Positions 1 through 7,400 of a stretch of DNA of 64,000 bases are shown here, piece after piece; the stretch's first letter is position 1; each line of letters opens with the position of its first letter. The notes beneath the pieces are model-generated. The model had not been told where the DNA came from, did not search any database, and saw nothing but the letters and a program-made list of their open reading frames with translations. The DNA lies in NCBI RefSeq assembly GCF_019977735.1, contig NZ_AP025018.1:6266580-6330579 (forward strand), read 5' to 3'. Both the position numbers and the translations under genes were made by a program. The stretch is from Calothrix sp. PCC 7716. Its GTDB lineage: Bacteria > Cyanobacteriota > Cyanobacteriia > Cyanobacteriales > Nostocaceae.

Positions 1-111
1 CAAGTTTTCAAGGTAACGATTCATAGAGGCGTTGCGCTTTTGTGCCAGCGATTCTAAAGCCTCTAACACTCGTTCATCGAGCTTAAAAGATTTGTTCTTT
101 CGTTCAGTCAT
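1..111 (-). CDS. Ribbon-helix-helix-like small protein, partial
   Basis: Only the first 37 codons lie in the window; the gene runs off the left edge. It begins with ATG at 111 and starts MTERKNKSFKLDERVLEALE, followed by a second helix (SLAQKRNASMNRYLENL). A short beta strand followed by a helix, a turn and a second helix is the pattern of ribbon-helix-helix (CopG/Arc-like) DNA-binding proteins, many of which are antitoxins or plasmid and mobile-element regulators. The family call is by pattern only; the C-terminal part and any partner gene are outside the window. Confidence 0.55.
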   Translation of the reverse strand, partial: MTERKNKSFKLDERVLEALESLAQKRNASMNRYLENL

Positions 112-643
112 ACTTAAATAGTTATATAGCACAATAGCTTGCATTCGCTATTTAGATTAAAGCTTGACGAGTTAATCTTAGCATCATCAATAATCAAAAA
201 CAATACTTTTGATATCAAAATTGATTTAGTCTCTTGGTGTAGTAAAGCCCGACTTCGGCGATGTTTGGGATATCAGGGAGTGTCTAACATAAAATATTCC
301 ATGTTTTTTCAAAAATGTTGCTTTTGAATGTTTCTCATACTGACGTACCAACTGTATCTTTAATAACTTTTCCGAAACTCTTGACAAACTATCTCATTTA
401 TTAAAAAATAATTTCAGCAACTAAATTGTCAAGACTCGCTCTGGAGCATCTTTTTCTACCGGAGTGGTAATTTGATAATTCCTTTACCCTGTCTGTCGTA
501 AATCCCTGTGTAACTAGTTCCTTGTGGTTAGTGGCTATATTCTTACCAAATCCTTTATTAGGGTTTGGGTTTTTTATTATGGCTATTGCTCAAATTATAT
601 TGATAATTATTTCTAATAAATTGATAGGAGTTTAACCTGAAGT
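112..643. other. Intergenic stretch without a supported gene
   Basis: A 62-codon open frame at 139-327 has no recognisable features and no ribosome-binding site, so I do not call it. The stretch is A+T rich. Divergent promoters for the flanking small genes would be expected here, but none can be pinned down. Confidence 0.5.
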
Positions 644-859
644 ATGATGTTTACCTTACCCGGCGCCGCTGACATTAGCAAAAATATATTTTGTTCAAGA
701 AAGCTTAAGAATCAGCGGACTGGCTGTTTAAGCGATGATTACGCCGAAGAATTGAGAGGTTTGATAGGTGAGCGTTGGAATGAAGTCTGGAGTGTTGTTA
801 AAGCAAGACACAGGAAAAAGCAAGAATTGTCTGAAGTTGAGAGTGCAAAGCAGTGTTAA
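644..859 (+). CDS. Small hypothetical protein
   Basis: A 71-codon frame starting ATGATG. The C-terminal half (DDYAEELRGLIGERWNEVWSV, then KARHRKKQELSE) looks like a charged amphipathic helix, which is more protein-like than the shadow frames nearby. A GGAG at about 625 lies 13 bases before the start, a little far for a good ribosome-binding site. I do not recognise a family. It could be a genuine small cyanobacterial protein or chance. Confidence 0.3.
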   Translation: MMFTLPGAADISKNIFCSRKLKNQRTGCLSDDYAEELRGLIGERWNEVWSVVKARHRKKQELSEVESAKQC

Positions 860-1155
860 GGATTCGTTAAGTAGTATTAACGTATAACTTAATATTTTAT
901 TAACCATTAGGAAACTTATTCTATTGCTATCTACTGGCAACAAGTATAATATTTGTTCAAATCCACTTACACTCAATGAAAGCAGCACATGTAACGGTTA
1001 TCCAGATAATCCGTTACGTGCTTTTGTTTGTGGCAGTTTGTGTACACGTCATTTTTTTAGCCAAGATACAAAGAACTGTAAATCTATAAACTAGCTACTT
1101 GAAAACTTATATTAGATGACTTATTTAAATACTTAGTTCACAGTTAATTTCTGAT

Positions 1156-1222
1156 CTTGTGGAGCGGGCATCCTTGCCCGCCTCCTTTAAGTTGAAACAG
1201 GCAGGGATGCCTGTTCCACAAG
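1156..1222. repeat. Dispersed hairpin repeat (GGGCATCC-TTGCCC type)
   Basis: Two inverted arms, each itself a small hairpin: CTTGTGGAGCGGGCATCC at the left and GGATGCCTGTTCCACAAG at the right, separated by a spacer. Related copies occur near 3849, 4431, 29791, 30521, 43483, 48978, 51964, 54751 and 59855. These intergenic hairpins are typical of filamentous cyanobacteria and may act as transcription terminators or be non-autonomous mobile sequences. Confidence 0.8.
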
Positions 1223-1367
1223 AGAAAATGATTTATTTTTGGAAAATTTTAATAAAATGACCCTTTTGGGATAAAAAAATGCCGTTTTTGGATAGACTAC
1301 GGTGCCCAAAAAATATTATGCTTAGTGTATTTGACTTACAGATACTATAAATAACACTCTTTCACCA

Positions 1368-3140
1368 ATGACAGCAAAACCCCACCCACTAGGACGCTTG
1401 CTCAATTATGGGCGCCAATACCGTCAGCAAATATGGCAAGCAAGTGCTTTTTCTATCATCAATACTATTTTAGATTTGGCGCCGCCTTGGTTAGTAGGTG
1501 TTGCTGTTGATATTTTAGTGCAACAACAGAATTCTAGTATAGCTAAGTTCGGTGTAAAAGATGTTGTTCAACAGTTTTTAGTGCTTTCGATTGTCACAGT
1601 GATTATTTGGGTTTTTGAATCACTTTCCCAATATATATATGATAGGCTATGGCGTAATTTAGCACAAAATATTCAGCATAATTTGCGATTAGAAGCTTAC
1701 AATCATTTGCAAGAACTAGAGTTAGCTTATTTTGAGGATAGTAGTACAGGTGGTTTAATGTCTATTCTCAATGATGATATTAACCAGCTAGAGGATTTTC
1801 TCAATGGTGGCGCCAATGAGATTATACAGATTACCACATCGCTAATTATTCTCATCGGCGGCGCCTTGTTGATGTTACCTCTCAGCATTACCATAGCAGC
1901 AATGTTACCAATGCCGTTTATTGTGTGGGGTTCATTGATTTACCAAAATCGTTTAGAATCACGTTATGCTGATGTGCGAGACAAAGTAGGTAACTTGAGC
2001 GCGCGTTTAGCGAATAATATTAGTGGTATCACAACAATTAAGAGTTATACTGCAGAAGATTATGAAAATGGTAGACTGAGAGCAGAAAGTGATGCGTATC
2101 GAAAAAGCAATACAAAAGCCATTGCACTTTCTGCTGCATTTATTCCCGTAATTAGAATGCTCGTTTTAGCAGGATTTACAGCTTTACTATTTATGGGGGG
2201 AGTAGCAGCATATCAGGGTAGAATATCTATTGGTAATTACAGTGTATTACTTGTATTAGTTCAACGTTTACTATGGCCGCTCGTGTCATTAGGAGAAATA
2301 TTTGACCACTATCAGCGTGCGATGGCTTCAACCAATCGTGTGATGAACTTATTAGACACTCCCATTAATATTACTACAGGACATATTCGCCTACCCATCG
2401 GAAAAGTATGTGGCGAAATTAACCTAGAACACGTAACCTTTGCTTATAACAGTGGTGAGGTAATAATTAGTAATTTATCTTTACATATACCTGCTGGAAA
2501 AACTATTGCCATAGTCGGCGCCACTGGTTCAGGTAAAAGTACTTTGGTAAAATTATTACTACGACTATATGATATTACATCAGGACACATAACCATCGAT
2601 GAAATTGATATAAAAGAATTAGACTTATATGATTTACGTCGTAGTATAGGCTTAGTCAGTCAAGACGTTTTCTTATTTCACGGAACCGTCGCTGAAAACA
2701 TCGCTTATGGTAGTTTTGATGCCAAAGAAGACGAAATTATCAAAGCCGCGAAAATTGCTGAAGCACACGACTTTATCATGCGACTCCCCCAAAAGTATGA
2801 AACGATAGTAGGAGAACGCGGTCAAAAACTATCAGGTGGACAGCGACAACGTATCGCAATAGCCAGAGCAGTACTCAAAAACCCACCCATTCTAATTTTA
2901 GACGAAGCCACATCTGCAGTCGATAACGAAACCGAAGCAGCAATTCAACGCTCGCTAGAACGTATTACCATAAATCGTACAACAATAGCTATCGCCCATC
3001 GCCTCTCTACTATTCGTGGCGCCGACTGTATATATGTCATGGAACGCGGAAAACTAGTAGAGTCAGGAACCCATGAAGAATTGTTACACAAAAATGGTAT
3101 TTACACCAACTTATGGAGCGTACAATCAGGCTTATCTTAA
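1368..3140 (+). CDS. ABC-type exporter, fused membrane and ATPase domains
   Basis: A 590-residue half-transporter of the MsbA/MdlB type that would work as a homodimer or heterodimer in the cytoplasmic membrane. About six membrane helices fill residues 1-320 (type I exporter fold). The nucleotide-binding domain follows, with Walker A GATGSGKST at 384-392, signature LSGGQ at 488-492, Walker B ILILDE at 508-513 and the switch histidine H544 in IAHRLST. All catalytic residues are intact. The closest general class is lipid, peptide or drug exporters; the substrate cannot be read from sequence. It stands alone, with hairpin repeats on both sides. The start ATG lies directly before a typical amphipathic N-terminus (MTAKPHPLGRLLNYG). 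Confidence 0.9.
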   Translation: MTAKPHPLGRLLNYGRQYRQQIWQASAFSIINTILDLAPPWLVGVAVDILVQQQNSSIAKFGVKDVVQQFLVLSIVTVIIWVFESLSQYIYDRLWRNLAQNIQHNLRLEAYNHLQELELAYFEDSSTGGLMSILNDDINQLEDFLNGGANEIIQITTSLIILIGGALLMLPLSITIAAMLPMPFIVWGSLIYQNRLESRYADVRDKVGNLSARLANNISGITTIKSYTAEDYENGRLRAESDAYRKSNTKAIALSAAFIPVIRMLVLAGFTALLFMGGVAAYQGRISIGNYSVLLVLVQRLLWPLVSLGEIFDHYQRAMASTNRVMNLLDTPINITTGHIRLPIGKVCGEINLEHVTFAYNSGEVIISNLSLHIPAGKTIAIVGATGSGKSTLVKLLLRLYDITSGHITIDEIDIKELDLYDLRRSIGLVSQDVFLFHGTVAENIAYGSFDAKEDEIIKAAKIAEAHDFIMRLPQKYETIVGERGQKLSGGQRQRIAIARAVLKNPPILILDEATSAVDNETEAAIQRSLERITINRTTIAIAHRLSTIRGADCIYVMERGKLVESGTHEELLHKNGIYTNLWSVQSGLS

Positions 3141-3173
3141 ACATATACTGCAAACGGGTTAAATATAAACTTT

Positions 3174-3238
3174 GTCATGCTGAACGAAACGCAGTGCAGT
3201 GAAGCATCTTAGAGATTCTTCGCTACGCTCAGAATGAC
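3174..3238. repeat. GTCAT-type dispersed inverted repeat
   Basis: Begins GTCATGCTGAACG and ends CGCTCAGAATGAC, the imperfect reverse complement. Other copies of the family lie at 33365-33487, 37251-37473, 45830-45938 and 46941-47028. The family is a common intergenic repeat in many cyanobacteria. Confidence 0.8.
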
Positions 3239-3288
3239 ATTTCTAAACCGTTCTTAGTATAGAACCCCTCTCCAAACCTCTGCCCGAA

Positions 3289-3316
3289 GTAGAGACGCGA
3301 TTAATTGCGTCTCTAC
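3289..3316. repeat. GTAGAGACG palindrome
   Basis: A 28-bp near-perfect palindrome with arms GTAGAGACGC and GCGTCTCTAC around an AT-rich centre. The same arms recur at 32064 and 52765. It could form a hairpin in RNA and may act as a terminator after the ABC exporter. Confidence 0.7.
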
Positions 3317-3623
3317 GTGATGCGTATTTATGGGCAATGAATCGGACATAGTATAACTCTATAAAACAAGTAAATTAATATCTTCACAATAATTTACAGA
3401 TTATCGAATATTAGTACATAAATACCATAAAAGTCCCTCGCCTGCCCCTCTGGTAAATGTGAACCACGGTTCAGGCCTTCTAAGCCCTATCGCAAAAATT
3501 ACAACAGAAAATCTTATCAATCCAGCGGAATGCTATAAAAATCCAAATTAGCTTCGTGCATTAATGCAAATTTTTAGCTATAAAATAAATTAGGTTGTAC
3601 TTTGTCAACATGGAGCGTCAATT

Positions 3624-3776
3624 ATGCAAGATACAGCAAAAAGCACTTTAACAGCCACTGAAAACCGCAATGCTTGGCGTTGGGGATTTACACGTCAAGC
3701 AGAAATATGGAACGGGCGCCTAGCAATGCTGCTAGTTACGTTAGGATGTCTCGTATATCCGGTTGTTAGCAAATGA
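3624..3776 (+). CDS. High-light-inducible one-helix protein (Hlip/Scp)
   Basis: A 50-residue protein. The sequence around AEIWNGRLAML at residues 26-36 carries the chlorophyll-binding signature ExxNGRxAM (E27, N30, R32) of the light-harvesting-like family, followed by one short membrane helix (LLVTLGCLVYPVV). Hlips bind chlorophyll and carotenoid in the thylakoid membrane, quench excess energy and protect chlorophyll synthesis and photosystem II assembly under high light. The N-terminal stretch is polar and probably faces the cytoplasm. The start is the only ATG in frame that gives a complete Hlip domain. It is apparently monocistronic. Photosynthesis-linked genes are unexpected inside a nif-interrupting element. 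Confidence 0.88.
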   Translation: MQDTAKSTLTATENRNAWRWGFTRQAEIWNGRLAMLLVTLGCLVYPVVSK

Positions 3777-3848
3777 TTTGAGTCATAAAAAATTTTCACA
3801 GCTATTGAAAAATTATTTCATTTGCTCTTGATTAATAGCAAATAGCCT

Positions 3849-3876
3849 CTTGTGGAGCGGCTGTCCCCAGCCGCCC
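3849..3876. repeat. Dispersed hairpin repeat
   Basis: CTTGTGGAGCGGCTG followed by CAGCCGCCC forms a short stem. It belongs to the same group as the repeat at 1156-1222 and lies just downstream of the Hlip gene, where it may terminate transcription. Confidence 0.65.
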
Positions 3877-3992
3877 TGATATCTAAGTTTACTAAATTCA
3901 ACCTGCGCGTTAAAAATTTCTTGTTCCCTTATATATCAATGCTTAAATGAAGTTTATTATGTAAGGTTTAATATCTATATTAGATAAAACTT

Positions 3993-4277
3993 ATGACCCT
4001 AACCCTAAACTTACCAACAGACATAGAAAAATATCTAATGCAGGAAGCCGAACAAAAAGGACTTTCAACAGAAGCTTACACTTTACAACTTTTGACAGAG
4101 TATATTGCATTAAAAGCAAAACAAGCTAAAGCTATTAACGTGCTTCAGTCATGGATTGATGATACAAATTTTCAAGAGCAACAAGAAACAGCAGAGTATT
4201 TGATTAATGCTTTAGATGAAAATAGATTGTCAAAACGCAAACTATTTCCGAGTGAAATGAAAGGTATAACCTGGTGA
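3993..4277 (+). CDS. Putative antitoxin of a decayed toxin-antitoxin pair
   Basis: A 94-residue protein starting MTLTLNLPTDIEKYLMQEAE. The beginning is the strand-then-helix pattern of ribbon-helix-helix antitoxins. The remaining two thirds are charged and helical, as expected for a toxin-binding tail. Its stop codon overlaps the GTG start of the next frame (GTGA), the classic translational coupling of a toxin-antitoxin operon, and that next frame begins like a PIN-domain toxin but is cut short. The family is assigned from pattern and context only. Confidence 0.6.
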   Translation: MTLTLNLPTDIEKYLMQEAEQKGLSTEAYTLQLLTEYIALKAKQAKAINVLQSWIDDTNFQEQQETAEYLINALDENRLSKRKLFPSEMKGITW

Positions 4278-4360
4278 GTCAAGTTGTATTGTTAGATATA
4301 AGTCCTTTAGGTCTAATCATAAATCCAAAATTTTCTTCTGAGACTTCCTCTGAAGCATAA
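4274..4360 (+). pseudogene. Truncated PIN-domain (VapC-like) toxin remnant
   Basis: Starting at the GTG that overlaps the upstream antitoxin stop, 28 codons read VSQVVLLDISPLGLIINPKF and then SSETSSEA before a TAA. The opening hydrophobic strand followed by an aspartate and a Pro-Leu-Gly turn is the N-terminus of cyanobacterial PIN-domain ribonuclease toxins, and the aspartate is the first metal ligand. PIN toxins are about 130-160 residues, so more than three quarters of the protein, with the other acidic ligands, is missing. The remnant cannot be catalytic. Confidence 0.6.
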
Positions 4361-4430
4361 GTCTTTCTTTGCGTCCTTAGCGTCTTTGCGGTTTATTCCT
4401 CAACTCTTCTGTAATAAAAAATATATTACT

Positions 4431-4452
4431 GCACAGGCATTCCGGCCTGTGC
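4431..4452. repeat. Dispersed hairpin repeat at the kinase 3' end
   Basis: GCACAGGC and GCCTGTGC form an 8-bp stem. Together with the adjoining CTACAAG it supplies the last codons and the stop of the minus-strand giant kinase gene, so the repeat seems to have landed on, or grown into, the gene end. It is a plausible terminator for that gene. Confidence 0.65.
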
Positions 4453-7400
4453 TACAAGACGATGATAAATTCTGTACCTTCACCCAAAACAGAATTGCAA
4501 CTTAATTTACCTCCGTGGTTTTCTTCGACAATTTGCTTTGCAATGGCTAATCCTAACCCTGTCCCTTTACCAACTACTTTGGTGGTAAACAAATGGTCAA
4601 ATATATGTTTTTTCACATCTTCGCTCATTCCCTTACCGTTATCAGCGATTGTTATTTTTACCTGGTTATTTTCCATTGATGTTTTAATAATAATCCGATT
4701 CGGATTTAATTTAATCTCCCCAAAGCTTCTCCCTGTATTAAATTCATCCAAAGCATCTATAGCATTTGCTATAATATTCATAAATACTTGATTTAATTGT
4801 CCAGGGAAACATTCAAGCTGAGGTAAATTACCATATTCTGTTATTACATCAATTGCAGGACGTTGTTCGTTTGCTTTGAGGCGATGTTTCAGTATTAAAA
4901 TGGTGCTATCTATACCATCATGTATATTAAATGGCACTTTATAATCTCGGTCTGCGCGCGAGAAGGTACGTAAACTAGTACTAATATTTTTTAGCCTATT
5001 GCAAGCCATTGACATTGCATCAACCATTTGAGGCAAGTCTGATAATGTATAATCTAAATCGATTTCTTCCGCATGGTCGGTAATGAAGTCTCCTGGGTTT
5101 GGAAAACTTTCTTGATATAGCTTTAAATGTTCGTACACATCAGCAAAAGAGGGTTTTACTTGTTCGAGGGTCGCTGAAATAAATCCTAAAGGATTATTCA
5201 TTTCATGTGCGACTCCGGCAACTAAGTTACCTAATGCTGACATTTTCTCACTTTGGACAATTTGTAATTGAGCTTGTTGCAAGTCTTGAAATGCTTGTTG
5301 TGATTTTTGGTAAAGTCGAGCATTTTCTAAAGATATTGCAGCTTGGGAAGAAAGTAAGTTAATTATTTGTAGACGTTCTTGAGTAAACACTCCAGATGTA
5401 ATTTGGTTCTCTAGATATAAAATTCCTACTAAATGTCCTTGGTTGATAATTGGTGTACATAATAAACTCTTGGGTTGTACTGAGCGCATATATTCCCCAA
5501 TTAGTCCTTGAGTATTTGTTTGGCAGTTATCTATGACAACAGTTTCTTGAGTGCTTTTTACGTAATTAATAATTCTTATAGGGATATCTTGACAAATATC
5601 TATAGATTGTTTATTAAGGATAGTCTGGGCGCCTTGCTGATTTATAGATGTAATTGCTCGAACTTGCCAAGTATTTTCCTCTTCGAGTATGAGGACAGCT
5701 TTTTTTGCTCCAGAGTTTTCGAGAATAATATGAGTGAGACTAGTAACAAGTTCGTCTAACTCAATACTGCTTGAAATCTTTTGAGCAGCTTTCAGAACAG
5801 AACTAAAATCTAAAGCATCGCAGATATTTGTCGAGTTTGCATAAGTTGATGAGGAATGAGATGTTTGGGCAATAGTGGCGATGGTTTCTAGGTGATTAAA
5901 GCTACTTCGCCTTTGTTCTATGATAGGTTTTATAAGTTGGGGATAACGCTGTTCTAAATCATCTATTTTAGCTTTGGCGCCCCATTTAGCATAACAGAAA
6001 TAAGCTGCTTGCATATAAGCTTGGGCTGCTTTTACTTTATCCCATTCTAGGTAAAATTTAGCTGCGAGTTCATTCGCTAACCCTTCTTCATGAATATAAC
6101 CATTTTTATTGGCGCCAGCAATTGCCTGTTCATAAAGTGTTGCCGCATCTTGATATTTTCCATATACACGCTTTTCTTCAGCTAGAATCAAAAGTCGTTT
6201 ATGTTGGTATATAGTAGGAGAATGTTTTGCCCATTTACTAATCAGAAGCTTACTTGCAGCAAATTTCCGCTTAATTTCCTTTTTGGCTTGAACATCAAGT
6301 GTTGGGTAAATAGCTAAATAAACTAAACTTTCATAAAAATGAAACGCACCCAAAGAATGTAGACCAGTACCAGCTTCTAAATAAGGAATTGCCTCTTGAG
6401 AAATAGTATAAGCATATTGATAATCTGCAAATAAGTACGATAGAAAAATTTGAGTACTCATCATTATCGATAAACCAGTACCATCTTTGGACTGCTGCTG
6501 TTGAGCGATACTTTCAGATGCTTTATAGCTATCTCCTTCTAAGCGAGATGGGTTTGCAGCATACCCTAATAAATTTGAAACTGTTTGATGTAAAATACTA
6601 ACGTAGAGATATGGATTGCTTTGCTTGAACTCAAACGCTGACTTTCTATAAGAATCAAATTCTTGGCTTAATGTCGAAAGTTCCTCCCCTATAAATAACT
6701 GATGGATAGAAAGAGACGCTAAAGACCAACAAGCATATTCTAAATCTCCACTTTCTAAACCAATAGTATATGCAGTTCGTAGAGGTGCAATTGTATCACC
6801 TAAAGGTTCATGCCAATGATATACAAAACAGTACACCATAAATAGAGTTCGACAACGAATTTCTTTGGCGCCAAATTTTTCTAATAATTCGAGTGCCAAT
6901 TTAGCAAATTGATAACCACTTTCAATATCTTGTAAAACTCCAGAAAGAATTAATGCATACCAAGAATAAGCAAAAGCAGATAAATTTGTATTACCATATT
7001 TTAATGATAGCTTTACCTGTTCAAAAACGTTTAAAGGCAATAAATCAGGACGCGCGATATAAGTTGTAGACAAAGCACTCGATAAAATTTGCATTGCCGC
7101 TTTTGCTTTTGATTGATTCATTGTAGGTAAATTTATCAAATCCTGAGCTTTACCGAGTAATTTTAGTTTCGTTTCTCCTAATTTGAGTAGAACTTGAATT
7201 TTATTAGGGTGAGCAGGCAAGAAAATATCAAGCTGTTTGAGTACACCTAATGCAGTATCAATTGCTTCTTGAAGACGATTTTGTGCTTGTAGAGAAAAAA
7301 CTTGTAATTCGTAAACTTTAATTTTGTCTTCAAGAGATTTGGCTTGCTGTAAAATAGGTTCAACCCACCGTGATAATTCGGCATACTCTCCTAATAAGTA

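Noticed and set aside
139-327. 62-codon plus-strand open frame near the left edge
   Set aside because: No ribosome-binding site, no recognisable protein pattern, and composition like the surrounding non-coding DNA.
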